Positions 9,366 through 18,720 of a DNA stretch of 64,000 nt are shown piece after piece; the first letter of the stretch is position 1, and every line of letters begins with the position of its first letter. Under the pieces are notes generated by a model, which saw only the letters and a program-made list of their open reading frames with translations, made no database searches and was not told the origin of the DNA. The position numbers and the translations under genes are program-made. The stretch covers positions 1,860,001 to 1,924,000 of the forward strand of contig NZ_CP029331.1 of the NCBI RefSeq assembly GCF_003345255.1. Direction: 5' to 3'. This DNA comes from Pseudothauera hydrothermalis (lineage in GTDB: Bacteria > Pseudomonadota > Gammaproteobacteria > Burkholderiales > Rhodocyclaceae).

Positions 9366-10841
9366 TCATTCTTCGAACCAATGGGCGCGGGCGGTCGAAA
9401 TCAGCGCCTTGGCTCGTTCTTCGTCAATCCCGGCGAGTTCGACCAGTTCATCCACCGCCAGATCGGCAAGCTCGTCACGGGTGCGAATGCCCTGACCGGC
9501 CAGCGCCGCGGCCAGAGATTTGTCCATGCCTTCCAGACCGAGCAGATCGTCGGAGACTTTTTCCAGTTGCTCCTCGGTCACGATCGCCTCGGTGAGCAGG
9601 ACGTTGCGCGCGCGATTGCGCAGCTCGGTGACCGTTTCCTCGTCGAAAGCCTCGATTTCGAGCATTTCCGCCAAGGGCACATAGGCGATTTCTTCCAGCG
9701 AAGAAAAGCCTTCGTCGATCAGGATATCGGCCACCTCATCGTCCACATCCAGCTTGGTCATGAACAAGCTGCGCAGCGCCTGGCGTTCGCGCTCGGATTT
9801 TTCGGCCGACTCTGCCTCACTCATCAGGTTGATCGTCCAGCCGGTCAGCTCGGAAGCAAGCTTGACGTTCTGGCCGCTGCGACCAATGGCGATAGCAAGG
9901 TTGTTTTCATCGACCACCACATCCATCGCATGGGACTCTTCGTCCACCACGATGGAGACCACTTCTGCCGGCTGCAGCGCCGCGATGACGAACTGGGCCG
10001 GTTCCGGCGACCACACGATGATATCGATCTGCTCGCCGCCGATTTCGTTGCGCACCGCGGTCACGCGCGAACCGCGCAGACCGACACAAGTGCCGATCGG
10101 ATCGATACGCGGATCGTTGGATTTGACCGCGATTTTGGCACGCAGCCCCGGATCGCGCGCGCACGCTTTGATTTCCAGCAAACCGTCCTCGATTTCAGGC
10201 ACTTCGAGCTCGAAGAGCTTCATCAGAAATTCCGGCGCGGTGCGCGACAAGATCAACTGCGGACCGCGAGCACTGCGGTCGACACGCAGCAGATAGGCCT
10301 TGACCCGGTCGCCCACGCGCAGGTTTTCCTTGGGGATCATCTGATCGCGTGGCAGTACCGCCTCCAAGCGGCCAACCTCGATGATGGCGTTACCACGCTC
10401 CATGCGCTTGATCGAGCCGGACACCAGAAATTCTTTGCGCTCTAGAAAATCGTTGAGCACCTGCTCGCGTTCGGCATCCCGGATTTTCTGCAAAATCACC
10501 TGCTTGGCGGCCTGCGCGCCGATACGACCGAAATCGATCGACTCCAGCGACTCCTCGATGTAATCGCCGATCTGAACATCGGGCTTGATTTCACGCGCGT
10601 CGATGATGCCCATCTCGGCCGCGTCATTGGTCACTTCCTCATCGGGCATGACCAACCAGCGACGGACCGATTCGTAATCACCGGTTGCCCGATCGATGCG
10701 GACCACCACGTCCGCGTCATCATGGATGCGCTTCTTGGTTGCGGAAGCGAGCGCCGATTCCAGCGCAGCGAACACGATGTCCTTGGCAACGTTCTTCTCA
10801 CGCGCCAGGGCATCTACAAGCAGCAGAATTTCGCGGCTCAT
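9366..10841 (-). CDS. nusA: Transcription termination/antitermination protein NusA
   Basis: NusA binds RNA polymerase and nascent RNA, modulating pausing, termination and antitermination. The 491 residues contain the N-terminal polymerase-binding domain ([18 protein letters not shown]), S1 (about 135-200), and two KH domains (about 200-345, with [20 protein letters not shown] and [17 protein letters not shown]). Two C-terminal acidic repeat domains follow (about 360-491), as in E. coli. It lies between rimP and infB. Confidence 0.98.
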   Translation of the reverse strand: MSREILLLVDALAREKNVAKDIVFAALESALASATKKRIHDDADVVVRIDRATGDYESVRRWLVMPDEEVTNDAAEMGIIDAREIKPDVQIGDYIEESLESIDFGRIGAQAAKQVILQKIRDAEREQVLNDFLERKEFLVSGSIKRMERGNAIIEVGRLEAVLPRDQMIPKENLRVGDRVKAYLLRVDRSARGPQLILSRTAPEFLMKLFELEVPEIEDGLLEIKACARDPGLRAKIAVKSNDPRIDPIGTCVGLRGSRVTAVRNEIGGEQIDIIVWSPEPAQFVIAALQPAEVVSIVVDEESHAMDVVVDENNLAIAIGRSGQNVKLASELTGWTINLMSEAESAEKSERERQALRSLFMTKLDVDDEVADILIDEGFSSLEEIAYVPLAEMLEIEAFDEETVTELRNRARNVLLTEAIVTEEQLEKVSDDLLGLEGMDKSLAAALAGQGIRTRDELADLAVDELVELAGIDEERAKALISTARAHWFEE

Positions 10842-10868
10842 TTCCTCAAAACCTCCACATCCGAATGC

Positions 10869-11297
10869 TCAAAACTTGGGAACAAGGCGTGCCTTGTCGA
10901 TTTGGTCAAAGGCAAAGACAAATTCACCTTTTTCGGTACTCAGCACAACGGCACCGTCCTTCACACCACCGAGCACACCCATGAAATTTTTTTGATTGCC
11001 AACAGGGGCCAGCAACTTCACCTGGGCCTCTTGCCCGGCAAAGCGCTCGAAGTCGGCCAGTTTCTTGAGCGGCCGATCCAGTCCAGGGGATGACACTTCC
11101 AGACGGTCGTAGTCGACATTCTCGACCTCGAACACCCGGGTTAGCTGGTTGCTGACCGTGGCGCAGTCATCCACGGTCACGCCCCGCTCGATATCGATGA
11201 ATACGCGCAGCAGACGCCCCTTCGGGGACACCTCCAAATCCACCAACTCGAAGCCAAGCCCGCCGACGACCTGCTCGACCAAACCTTGCAGATTCAT
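10869..11297 (-). CDS. rimP: Ribosome maturation factor RimP
   Basis: RimP supports assembly of the 30S subunit, especially S12 incorporation. The true start is the ATG at 11297 (MNLQGLVEQVVGGLGFELVD), giving 142 residues; the longer open frame upstream is leader. The family signature LLRVFIDIERGVTVDDCATVS is followed by LEVSSPGLDRPLKK and a C-terminal SH3-like domain. It opens the rimP-nusA-infB cluster and is preceded by a hairpin leader. Confidence 0.96.
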   Translation of the reverse strand: MNLQGLVEQVVGGLGFELVDLEVSPKGRLLRVFIDIERGVTVDDCATVSNQLTRVFEVENVDYDRLEVSSPGLDRPLKKLADFERFAGQEAQVKLLAPVGNQKNFMGVLGGVKDGAVVLSTEKGEFVFAFDQIDKARLVPKF

Positions 11298-11318
11298 TTG
11301 CCCGCCCACAAATAAAAA

Positions 11319-11335
11319 ATGGGCGAAACGCCCAT
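11319..11335 (-). terminator. Attenuator-like hairpin in the rimP leader
   Basis: On the minus strand the 7-bp stem ATGGGCG/CGCCCAT with a TTT loop runs straight into six U residues, about 20 bases before the rimP start. It has the form of an intrinsic terminator inside the leader of the nusA operon. Regulated read-through, by NusA or otherwise, is a likely but unproven role. Confidence 0.7.
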
Positions 11336-11364
11336 CCCTGTTGAATTCAACTGGAAACAGCCGG

Positions 11365-11386
11365 GGCCCGCCACAATGGGCGGGCC
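11365..11386 (-). promoter_or_regulatory. Second leader hairpin upstream of rimP
   Basis: GGCCCGCC (11365-11372) pairs perfectly with GGCGGGCC (11379-11386) across a 6-base loop. On the minus strand it begins about 16 bases after the promoter -10 element. It has no U tract, so it is more likely a 5' leader structure or protein site than a terminator. Confidence 0.5.
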
Positions 11387-11401
11387 TATAAAATCTTTTC
11401 A

Positions 11402-11430
11402 ATTATAAACCTTTGGCACGCTAGCGGCAA
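11402..11430 (-). promoter_or_regulatory. Promoter of the rimP-nusA-infB cluster
   Basis: On the minus strand TTGCCG (11425-11430) lies exactly 17 bases before a perfect TATAAT (11402-11407). The site is just downstream of the isochorismatase-like gene, and about 105 bases before the rimP start. Confidence 0.75.
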
Positions 11431-11466
11431 TGCAAGCGGTGCAGCGTGCGGCCCCGACTACAGCGA

Positions 11467-12009
11467 TCAACGGATGAATTCGCGGTTGATTGCCGAAAAC
11501 TGCGCCGTTCCCCCGCGTTGCAACCATTCAAAGGCCACCATCTCCCGCGAGACGATCTCGATGCCATGCTGGCGCATGCGCGCAAGCGCCAGATCCCGGT
11601 TGGCCGGGGATCGTGAGCCCACGGCATCGGCCACCACGAAAACCTCCTTACCCGCCCAGCGCAGGTCCAGCGCAGTCTGCAGCACGCAGACATGCGCCTC
11701 GGTGCCGCATACCACCACCTGGCGGCGGCGATCGACCGCGGTCGTCGCCAGACAGCCATCCGCATGGGCGGAAAAAGCTTCTTTACCGACAACCTGGGCA
11801 GCGGCAGCCGCCGCACGCAGCGTATCGACCGTGGGACCGATCTTTTCAGCACAATGCTCGGTGATCACGACCGGCACGCCGACACGTTCGGCCAAACGGG
11901 CCAACCAAACGCAATGGGCTACGATCTGCGCGCCCTCGTGGATGGCCGGCGCCAGGCGGCTTTGCACATCCACGATCAGCACACTGCAGTCTTGCGCGCT
12001 CATCAGCAT
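11467..12009 (-). CDS. Isochorismatase-family cysteine hydrolase
   Basis: The 180-residue protein has the isochorismatase-like fold with a probable Asp-Lys-Cys triad. The Asp is in LIVDVQSRLAP, the Lys in VVGKEAFSAH and the Cys in VVCGTEAHVCVLQTA. Relatives (YcaC type) hydrolyse amides or small carbonyl compounds; the substrate here is not evident. The start at 12009 has a GGAGA ribosome site. The gene begins 11 bases after the acetoacetyl-CoA synthetase gene, so the two are probably co-transcribed. Confidence 0.85.
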   Translation of the reverse strand: MLMSAQDCSVLIVDVQSRLAPAIHEGAQIVAHCVWLARLAERVGVPVVITEHCAEKIGPTVDTLRAAAAAAQVVGKEAFSAHADGCLATTAVDRRRQVVVCGTEAHVCVLQTALDLRWAGKEVFVVADAVGSRSPANRDLALARMRQHGIEIVSREMVAFEWLQRGGTAQFSAINREFIR

Positions 12010-12020
12010 GGCGCATCTCC

Positions 12021-13982
12021 TTAGCTAGCCAACTCGGCGCGGTCCCTGAAGTGCGCCAGTGCTTCGGGATTGGCCAATGCTTCGATGTTTTTCACCGGCT
12101 GGCCATGCACCACGTTGCGCACTGCCAATTCGACGATCTTGCCACTCTTGGTGCGCGGAATATCGGCCACCTGAAGCACCTTGGCCGGCACATGGCGCGG
12201 CGTGGTGTTGTCACGAATCGTCTGGCGGATGCGGCGCACCAGATCATCATCCAGCACCAGTCCGTCGCGCAGCTTGACAAACAGCACCACCCGCACATCG
12301 CCTTGCCAATCCTGACCGATGACCAATGACTCCACCACCTCTTGGAGCTTTTCGACCTGACGGTAGATCTCTGCTGTGCCGATGCGCACCCCCCCCGGAT
12401 TGAGGGTGGCGTCCGAGCGCCCGTAAATGATCACGCCGCCATGCTCGGTGATCTCGCAAAAATCGCCGTGGCACCAGACGTTTGGAAAACGCTCGAAATA
12501 GGCGGCACGGTACTTGGCGCCATCGGCATCATTCCAGAAACCGATCGGCATAACCGGAAAGGGTTGGGTGCACACCAACTCGCCCTTTTCCCCGCGCACC
12601 GGGCGGCCATCGTCATCCCAAACATCGACCGCCATGCCCAGGCCACGGCACTGGATTTCACCCCGCCAGACCGGCAGAATCGGGCAACCGAGCACGAAGC
12701 AGGACAAGATATCGGTGCCGCCGGAAATCGAGGAGAGCTGCAAATCCGCCTTGATGTCACGGTACACATAGTCGAAACCTTCAGGTACCAGCGGACTGCC
12801 GGTACTCATCAGCACCCGCACAGTGGCCAGACTGTGCGACTGCTTGGGTTTCAGGCCGAATTTGGCGCAGGCGTCGATGAACTTGGCCGAAGTGCCAAAA
12901 TGCGTCATCCCTTCGGCATCGGCGTAATCGAACAAAATGCGGTTGCCACCGGCAAAAGGCGATCCGTCATAGAGCAACAGCGTCGCCCCAGCCGCCAGGC
13001 CGGAAACCAGCCAGTTCCACATCATCCAACCGCAAGTCGTAAAGTAGAACAGCCGGTCGCCCGGCTTCACATCGGTGTGCAACATGTGCTCTTTGAGGTG
13101 CTGCAAGAGCGCGCCACCGGCACTGTGCACGATGCACTTCGGAACCCCGGTGGTTCCCGAGGAATACATAATGTAGAGCGGGTGATCGAAGGGCAGCGGC
13201 TCGAAAACGATTTCGGTCACCGCTTGATGCGGTGCAACAAAATCGACCAGCATGCGTGCATGAGCAATCGCGGATAGTTCATGCTGGGCATACACATAGG
13301 GCACGACGACCACACGTTTGAGCGAAGGCAGGCTGGCGGCAATCTCGGCCAGCTTGCCCAGGCAATCGACGGTTTTACCGTTGTAGTAATAGCCATCGCA
13401 GGCAATCAGCACTTTGGGCTCGGTCTGACCGAAACGGTCGAGCACACCTTGCACACCAAAGTCCGGTGAGGCGGAGGTGAAAATCGCGCCGATGCTCGCC
13501 GCCGCCAGCATGGCGATCACGGTTTCCGGCATGTTGGGCATATAAGCGGCCACCCGGTCGCCCTTGCCCACCCCCTGTTCGCGCAGCGCCGCGGCAAACT
13601 GCGCCACACGGCAATACAACTCACCGCGGCTCATACGGTTCTTGACCCGGTCCTCGCCCCAGAACACCAATGCGTCCTGTTCGTCGCGGGAACGCAACAG
13701 GTTTTGCGCAAAATTCAGCCGCGCTTCAGGAAACCACTTGGCGCCGGGCATCCGCTCGCGGTCGATCAGAACCGTCTGGCCACGCTCGCCAATCACCCCG
13801 CCGTATTCCCAAACGCTGGTCCAGAACTGCTCAGGCTGATCGATCGACCACGCGTAGAGCGCTGCATAGTCCGGTAACGACACGCCCCAACGGCTCTGCG
13901 CGCGCCGAGCGAACTCAGTGATACGGGCTGCTGCAACACGCTCGGCCGAAGGCTGCCAGAGCGGCTGATCCTTGATGCTCAT
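12021..13982 (-). CDS. aacS: Acetoacetyl-CoA synthetase
   Basis: This ATP-dependent enzyme activates acetoacetate to acetoacetyl-CoA, feeding ketone-body or polyhydroxybutyrate carbon into central metabolism. The 653 residues are the AacS length and belong to the acyl-adenylate-forming superfamily. Visible features are the AacS N terminus ([18 protein letters not shown]), the AMP-binding loop [14 protein letters not shown], the motif [20 protein letters not shown] and the C-terminal lysine loop RTKSGKIVE. The start at 13982 follows GGAGA. Confidence 0.93.
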   Translation of the reverse strand: MSIKDQPLWQPSAERVAAARITEFARRAQSRWGVSLPDYAALYAWSIDQPEQFWTSVWEYGGVIGERGQTVLIDRERMPGAKWFPEARLNFAQNLLRSRDEQDALVFWGEDRVKNRMSRGELYCRVAQFAAALREQGVGKGDRVAAYMPNMPETVIAMLAAASIGAIFTSASPDFGVQGVLDRFGQTEPKVLIACDGYYYNGKTVDCLGKLAEIAASLPSLKRVVVVPYVYAQHELSAIAHARMLVDFVAPHQAVTEIVFEPLPFDHPLYIMYSSGTTGVPKCIVHSAGGALLQHLKEHMLHTDVKPGDRLFYFTTCGWMMWNWLVSGLAAGATLLLYDGSPFAGGNRILFDYADAEGMTHFGTSAKFIDACAKFGLKPKQSHSLATVRVLMSTGSPLVPEGFDYVYRDIKADLQLSSISGGTDILSCFVLGCPILPVWRGEIQCRGLGMAVDVWDDDGRPVRGEKGELVCTQPFPVMPIGFWNDADGAKYRAAYFERFPNVWCHGDFCEITEHGGVIIYGRSDATLNPGGVRIGTAEIYRQVEKLQEVVESLVIGQDWQGDVRVVLFVKLRDGLVLDDDLVRRIRQTIRDNTTPRHVPAKVLQVADIPRTKSGKIVELAVRNVVHGQPVKNIEALANPEALAHFRDRAELAS

Positions 13983-14049
13983 AAGGGTCTCCTCACTCCT
14001 TGATTGGATGGTTTTGTTGTGCCGGCGCGGACCTTACCGCACACGGCGC

Positions 14050-14469
14050 CTATCGGGCCGGCTGTTCGAACACCGCCCGCAGTGTATCCGGCAGCGGAAC
14101 CGACTTACCAGTGCGGGTATCCATCCACACCACTTTAGCTGCGCCCTCGGCATAAAGCCTGTCGTCGCCCACCACACGCAGCTCATACCAGGTCATCACA
14201 CTGCTGCGCCCCGGATCGCCGGCAAACAAGCGCACTTCGACCGTGGCCGGGTAATTCACCGGAATCAGGAAGGTGCAACTGGCATTGATGATCACCGGTG
14301 CATCGGTCCGATCCGGCCGCACCGCAAAGTTCATTGCTTCCAGCCATTCCACCCGGGCCTGTTCGAAGTAGCGGAAATACACGGTGTTATTGACATGGTT
14401 GTAGGCATCCATATCCCCCCAACGCACAGGGATGCGGGTGGTGAGCAGGAGCTTGCGCTCGGCGTGCAT
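14050..14469 (-). CDS. Hotdog-fold acyl-CoA thioesterase (4HBT/YbgC-like)
   Basis: The 139-residue single hotdog domain has the 4HBT active-site motif WGDMDAYNHVNNTVYFRYFE near the N terminus, with the catalytic Asp in GDMD. Such proteins hydrolyse acyl-CoA esters in the cytoplasm. The start at 14469 follows GAGGAGG. It is divergent from the ETF:quinone oxidoreductase gene and upstream of aacS in the same direction, which suggests a role in acyl-CoA turnover. Confidence 0.88.
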   Translation of the reverse strand: MHAERKLLLTTRIPVRWGDMDAYNHVNNTVYFRYFEQARVEWLEAMNFAVRPDRTDAPVIINASCTFLIPVNYPATVEVRLFAGDPGRSSVMTWYELRVVGDDRLYAEGAAKVVWMDTRTGKSVPLPDTLRAVFEQPAR

Positions 14470-14509
14470 GGTGTCGCCTCCTCTATTGGTTCTTGGTCAT
14501 GCGGTAATG

Positions 14510-14531
14510 TAACATACGCCACCGTATGTTA
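14510..14531. promoter_or_regulatory. Perfect 22-bp palindromic operator candidate
   Basis: TAACATACG (14510-14518) and CGTATGTTA (14523-14531) are perfect 9-bp arms around CCAC. The site lies between the divergent thioesterase and ETF:quinone oxidoreductase genes, 41 and 95 bases from their start codons. Size and symmetry fit a TetR-type repressor site, as is common at fatty-acid and acyl-CoA catabolic genes in proteobacteria. No candidate regulator gene is adjacent. Confidence 0.6.
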
Positions 14532-14625
14532 GATCGACTGAGCCGCCAAGGCGAACGTATTACACTGCCGCGTGCAGTACCGCAGTCCAGACCAACGCGC
14601 ACAAGGCAAGACCGAGGAGAAGAGG

Positions 14626-16263
14626 ATGGAACGCGAATCCATGGAGTTTGACGTCCTGATCGTAGGCGGCGGGCCGGCGGGCCTGGCCGCGGCAATCCGG
14701 CTCAAACAGCTTGCACAAGACCAAGGCACGGACGTGTCGGTCTGTGTGATCGAAAAAGGCGCGGAAATCGGGGCCCATATTCTCTCGGGCGCGGTCATGG
14801 ATCCGCGCGCGCTCACCGAACTGATCCCCGACTGGCAGCAAAAGGGGGCGCCAATCAAAACCGCGGTCACCGAAGACCGGGTGATATTTCTATCCGAAAC
14901 CGGCGGTCGGCAAATCCCCAACGCACTGCTGCCAGACAGCTTCCACAACGGCGGCAACTACATCGTGCGCCTGGGCTTTGTTGCCAAATGGCTGGGCGAG
15001 CAGGCCGAAGCATTGGGGGTGGAAGTCTATCCGGGCTTTGCCGGCGCCGAAGTGCTGTTCGACGAATCCGGTGCGGTCAAGGGCGTGGCCACCGGCGACA
15101 TGGGTCTGACCCGCGACGGCAAGCCCGGCCCCAACTACCAGCCGGGCATGGCACTGCACGCCAAATACACCCTGTTCGCCGAAGGCTGTCGCGGCCATCT
15201 AGGCAAGCAGCTCGAAGCCCGATTCAATCTGCGCGAAGGCGTCGACCCGCAAACTTACGGCATCGGTATCAAGGAATTGTGGGAAGTGCCCGCCGAACGC
15301 CATGTGCCGGGCCTGGTGGTGCATACCGCCGGCTGGCCGATGGATTCGGCTACCTATGGCGGCGGCTTCGTCTACCACCTCGAAGACAATCTGGTGTCCA
15401 TTGGTTTCGTGGTGGGGCTGAACTATACCAATCCGCATCTATCGCCCTTCGAGGAGATGCAGCGCTATAAGACCCATCCCGAGATCCGCAAATTCATCGA
15501 AGGTGGCAAGCGTCTGGCCTACGGCGCGCGGGCAATTGCCGCTGGGGGGTTGCAAAGCCTGCCCAAGCTCGTTTTCCCCGGCGGTGCCTTGATCGGCGAC
15601 GACGCCGGCTTTCTGAATGCCGCCCGTATTAAGGGCAGCCATGCGGCCATCAAAAGCGGCATGCTGGCCGCTGAAGCCGCCTTCGCTGCGCTGGCCGCCG
15701 GCCGCAGCCGCGACGAACTCACCGCCTTCCCTCAAGCCTTCCGCGCCTCCTGGTTGTACGCCGAGCTGCACAAGACGCGCAACTTCAAGCCCTATATGAA
15801 GAAGGGCCTGTGGCTGGGTTCCTTGCTGTTCGGCATCGACCAGAAGCTCTTTGGCGGCAAGGTGCCGTGGACCCTGCACAACAGCGCCGACCACACCACG
15901 CTCAAGCCCGCGGCCGAGTGCGCGAAGATCGCCTATCCCAAGCCAGACGGGGTGCTCACCTTCGATCGTCTCTCCTCGGTGTTCCTGTCAAACACCAACC
16001 ACGAGGAAGAGCAGCCCTGTCATCTGCAGCTCAAGGACGCGAGCGTGCCGATCGCGCTAAACCTTGCCCAGTACGACGCTCCCGAGCAGCGCTACTGCCC
16101 GGCCGGAGTGTATGAGATCGTCCAGGAAGAAGCCGGTCCGCGCCTGCAGATCAACGCGCAGAACTGCGTGCACTGTAAGACCTGCGACATCAAAGACCCC
16201 ACCCAGAACATCAACTGGGTGGTACCGCAGGGCGGCGAAGGGCCGATCTACCAGGGCATGTAA
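14626..16263 (+). CDS. Electron-transfer flavoprotein:ubiquinone oxidoreductase
   Basis: This membrane-associated enzyme passes electrons from acyl-CoA dehydrogenases, via ETF, to ubiquinone. The ATG at 14626 follows GAGGAGAAGAGG, giving 545 residues. An N-terminal FAD Rossmann motif (DVLIVGGGPAGLAAAIRL, about 8-25), the quinone-binding middle region and a C-terminal 4Fe-4S motif (NCVHCKTCDIKDPTQNINW) are all present. A bidirectional terminator follows at 16284-16313. Confidence 0.96.
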   Translation: MERESMEFDVLIVGGGPAGLAAAIRLKQLAQDQGTDVSVCVIEKGAEIGAHILSGAVMDPRALTELIPDWQQKGAPIKTAVTEDRVIFLSETGGRQIPNALLPDSFHNGGNYIVRLGFVAKWLGEQAEALGVEVYPGFAGAEVLFDESGAVKGVATGDMGLTRDGKPGPNYQPGMALHAKYTLFAEGCRGHLGKQLEARFNLREGVDPQTYGIGIKELWEVPAERHVPGLVVHTAGWPMDSATYGGGFVYHLEDNLVSIGFVVGLNYTNPHLSPFEEMQRYKTHPEIRKFIEGGKRLAYGARAIAAGGLQSLPKLVFPGGALIGDDAGFLNAARIKGSHAAIKSGMLAAEAAFAALAAGRSRDELTAFPQAFRASWLYAELHKTRNFKPYMKKGLWLGSLLFGIDQKLFGGKVPWTLHNSADHTTLKPAAECAKIAYPKPDGVLTFDRLSSVFLSNTNHEEEQPCHLQLKDASVPIALNLAQYDAPEQRYCPAGVYEIVQEEAGPRLQINAQNCVHCKTCDIKDPTQNINWVVPQGGEGPIYQGM

Positions 16264-16283
16264 AAGCCTTGTTACCGCGACTT

Positions 16284-16313
16284 CAAAAACGCCCGGTCAG
16301 CTGGGCGTTTTTG
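16284..16313. terminator. Bidirectional terminator
   Basis: CAAAAACGCCC (16284-16294) pairs perfectly over 11 bp with GGGCGTTTTTG (16303-16313), with an 8-base loop. The A and T runs in the stem make it work for the ETF:quinone oxidoreductase gene on plus and the copper operon on minus. Confidence 0.85.
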
Positions 16314-16340
16314 AGGATCATGGTGCCGTGTAAGCCCCTT

Positions 16341-16808
16341 TCAATGCATGCCGTGGCGGTGCTGCATACCACCGCTGGCCGGCGTTGCCAGCGGGCGCAC
16401 CGGGGCTGTGAGATCGACCTGTTCGCGCTTGCCATCCTTGCCCTCGACCACCAGCGTCAGCGCTACCACGTCGCCCTCTTTAAGTTGCGCATTCAGATCG
16501 ATCAGCATCACGTGATAGCCACCCGGCTTTAGTTCCACGGTTTTGCCCGCGGGAAGGTCCAGCGCATCGATGGCGCGCATCTTCATCACCTCGCCTTCCA
16601 TCTTCATTTCATGGATCTCGACGATCTTGGCCGCCGGCGACTGCGCCTCGACCAGACGTGCATCGTGCTCGGCGGTCAGGCGCATGAAGGCGCCGGTGGA
16701 GCGTTGCTGGGCGACGGTGGCGCGCACCCAGGGATCGGCAACCTGTACCTGTGCGAACACGGACGACGCGGCAAGGGCGAACAGCGAAGCGATGGCAATA
16801 CGTTTCAT
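16341..16808 (-). CDS. Periplasmic copper chaperone PCu(A)C
   Basis: The 155-residue protein has a cleavable signal peptide (MKRIAIASLFALAASSVFAQ). The copper-binding His/Met pattern of the DUF461/PCuAC family is visible: EIHEMKMEGEVMKMR, then GYHVMLID. PCuAC carries Cu(I) in the periplasm and, with SCO proteins, metallates the CuA and CuB centres of cytochrome oxidases. The His/Met-rich end (GGMQHRHGMH) may add a metal site. It lies 13 bases after the SCO gene and is the last gene of that operon. Confidence 0.93.
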   Translation of the reverse strand: MKRIAIASLFALAASSVFAQVQVADPWVRATVAQQRSTGAFMRLTAEHDARLVEAQSPAAKIVEIHEMKMEGEVMKMRAIDALDLPAGKTVELKPGGYHVMLIDLNAQLKEGDVVALTLVVEGKDGKREQVDLTAPVRPLATPASGGMQHRHGMH

Positions 16809-16821
16809 TTCGGGTTTCTCC

Positions 16822-17427
16822 TCAATGGACAGGAAAGGGCTGCAATAGCGTGTTTAGATCGGCCGCGAGCGACACCGCGTCCAACACGTGGGGAACGGCC
16901 AGGCGTAATGCCCCGGCCGGGTCGTACACATAGCTGGTGGCGGTATGGTCCAAGGTGTATGAACCACCCGTAGGCACCTTGCGGTAAAAAATGCGGAATT
17001 CGTCCGCCACGCGACGGGTGTTTTCCGGCGTGGAGTAGAGACCGAGAAAATCGGGATCAAACGCAGAGGTGTATTCACGCAACACCGCGGGCGTGTCTCG
17101 CTCCGGGTCCAGGGTGACAAAAATCACCTGTAGCCGGTCAGCCTGATCGCCCAACAAGCGCTTGACTTCGGCCGCGCGCGCCAGTGCGCTCGGACACACG
17201 TCTGGACACTGGGTAAAACCAAAGAACACCATGACCGCCTTACCGCGAAAATCCGCCAGGCTGCGTGGATTTCCATCCGGGTCCTGAAGTTGAAAGTCCT
17301 GCCCAAAGCGGGCGCCGGTGATATCGGTGCTGTGAAAGCGCGGTCCGTTATCGCAGGCGGCAAGTCCAGCGGCCAGCAATAACGTTGCAGCCAGGCGCTG
17401 CCAACGCCGCGTAAACACGAATGACAT
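16822..17427 (-). CDS. SCO1/SenC family copper/thiol assembly lipoprotein
   Basis: The 201-residue thioredoxin-fold protein has a lipobox (GLAAC, Cys25), so it is anchored to the membrane facing the periplasm. The copper ligands of the family are present: C74 and C78 in CPDVC, and H161 in LDHTAT. It helps assemble the CuA site of cytochrome c oxidase. It lies between the Crp/Fnr gene (17 bases upstream) and the PCuAC gene (13 bases downstream), implying one transcript. Confidence 0.94.
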   Translation of the reverse strand: MSFVFTRRWQRLAATLLLAAGLAACDNGPRFHSTDITGARFGQDFQLQDPDGNPRSLADFRGKAVMVFFGFTQCPDVCPSALARAAEVKRLLGDQADRLQVIFVTLDPERDTPAVLREYTSAFDPDFLGLYSTPENTRRVADEFRIFYRKVPTGGSYTLDHTATSYVYDPAGALRLAVPHVLDAVSLAADLNTLLQPFPVH

Positions 17428-17444
17428 GATTACCCCTCCTTGCG

Positions 17445-18065
17445 CTAATCGGGCGAGTAGTTCAACTGCACTTGGCGACGCGCCAGCGGCGAAATCTCGC
17501 CGTGATCGCTCAACTGGCTGATCGTGCGCGAGACGGTTTCCACCTGCAGGCCGGTAATGTCAGCGATGTCCCGCAAACGCAACATCGGAATACAAGGCGT
17601 TTGCGCATCACGGTAGCCGATCGCTTCGGCGATGTAGCCAAACAGACGACGGATGCGCTCGGCCGCGCGACCACCGCGCAGCGCCAGGACATCGGCCATG
17701 CGACGTTCGCTGCGAGCGAGGGCGAGCAGCAAACCGTGCTCGCGCTCTATGGCCGTACCGTGGCACCACGGCTCCAGGGTCAGCGGCAGCAGTGCGACCG
17801 CAGTGTAGGTGTAACGGTCGAACATCAAAGTCTCAGCACCGATCACATCCCCTACCCGCGCAAGTCCCCCGAACTCAGGTCCGTTCAAGCCCTCCCGGTC
17901 CAGACGCACCAAGCCCTCTACCACCCGCCAAGGGCGACCAAGCATGCCCGCGACAAAGACGGTTGCGCCACGTTCGAACGCTATCCGGCTGGTGATCGCT
18001 GTGCCGCCCAAGACCGCGGAGGCGGCCACCGGGCGGTTTGCATCCGCTGTGATACATTCATCCAT
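17445..18065 (-). CDS. Crp/Fnr-family transcriptional regulator
   Basis: In this 206-residue protein an N-terminal cyclic-nucleotide-binding-like beta roll (about 20-105) is followed by the dimer helix. A C-terminal winged helix has the recognition motif LRDIADITGLQVETVSRTIS (about 165-185). The four-cysteine cluster of true FNR is absent, so it does not sense oxygen by that iron-sulfur cluster. It heads the SCO-PCuAC operon and probably controls oxidase copper supply or respiration. The effector is unknown. Confidence 0.87.
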   Translation of the reverse strand: MDECITADANRPVAASAVLGGTAITSRIAFERGATVFVAGMLGRPWRVVEGLVRLDREGLNGPEFGGLARVGDVIGAETLMFDRYTYTAVALLPLTLEPWCHGTAIEREHGLLLALARSERRMADVLALRGGRAAERIRRLFGYIAEAIGYRDAQTPCIPMLRLRDIADITGLQVETVSRTISQLSDHGEISPLARRQVQLNYSPD

Positions 18066-18185
18066 GGCTGAGATATCCCCTGTTCAACATCTGCCGGCCC
18101 CACAGCAGCGGGGCATGACACTCACGCCGCGGCGCGGCTCGGCACCGCAAACGAGGCGTCGAGCCGGGGCAAGACCCCGGCGTAA

Positions 18186-18566
18186 TCAGGCCAGTTCAGG
18201 CGGTGCGCGGGGACTGGAAATACCGTGGGAGATAAGGACGGGCGGGCCGGATGGCACCGCCAGAGACCGGATGAAGCGACCGACCGGTGGCTCGATGCTC
18301 GCCAGCGGCGCCACTGCAAGACCGAAGGATGCTGCGCTGGTGAAGCAGTACGCGCAAGCGGCCGCCAGATGCTGAACGCCGCCTTCGTCCGGCGCAGGAG
18401 CGGTGTCGATCGGCAGATAAATTACGCCGCTGGCCGAACAAACCTCAATCCAACCGCCCTCACCCGCAGCAAGCACCCTGCTCACTGTAGGCGCCAGCGC
18501 GCCGATCAGCATGGCGAACAATGCGATCCAGACAGTGCGGCGAAGGCGACGGCTGGTAAAAGTCAT
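18186..18566 (-). CDS. DUF2946-type small membrane/secreted protein
   Basis: The 126-residue protein has an N-terminal hydrophobic segment (WIALFAMLIGALAPTVSRVLA). Spaced cysteines (EVCSASG, then CAYC) and a second hydrophobic stretch follow. This layout matches the DUF2946 proteins that commonly sit beside copper-import and PCuAC genes. It precedes the Crp/Fnr-SCO-PCuAC operon on the same strand with a 120-base gap. A role in copper handling is inferred from context. Confidence 0.7.
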   Translation of the reverse strand: MTFTSRRLRRTVWIALFAMLIGALAPTVSRVLAAGEGGWIEVCSASGVIYLPIDTAPAPDEGGVQHLAAACAYCFTSAASFGLAVAPLASIEPPVGRFIRSLAVPSGPPVLISHGISSPRAPPELA

Positions 18567-18720
18567 CGATTCCTGAAGCAGCCCAGGTTTGGCGCGGCGT
18601 GGCCGGTCAATTAATCATCGACGGCGCAGCGCCGCAACTTGCGCGGCATTCTATGCGCACACTCACGCCTACACCATGACATTGATCAATTCATGCTGGC
18701 TGTCGGCGATCTAACAGCTT

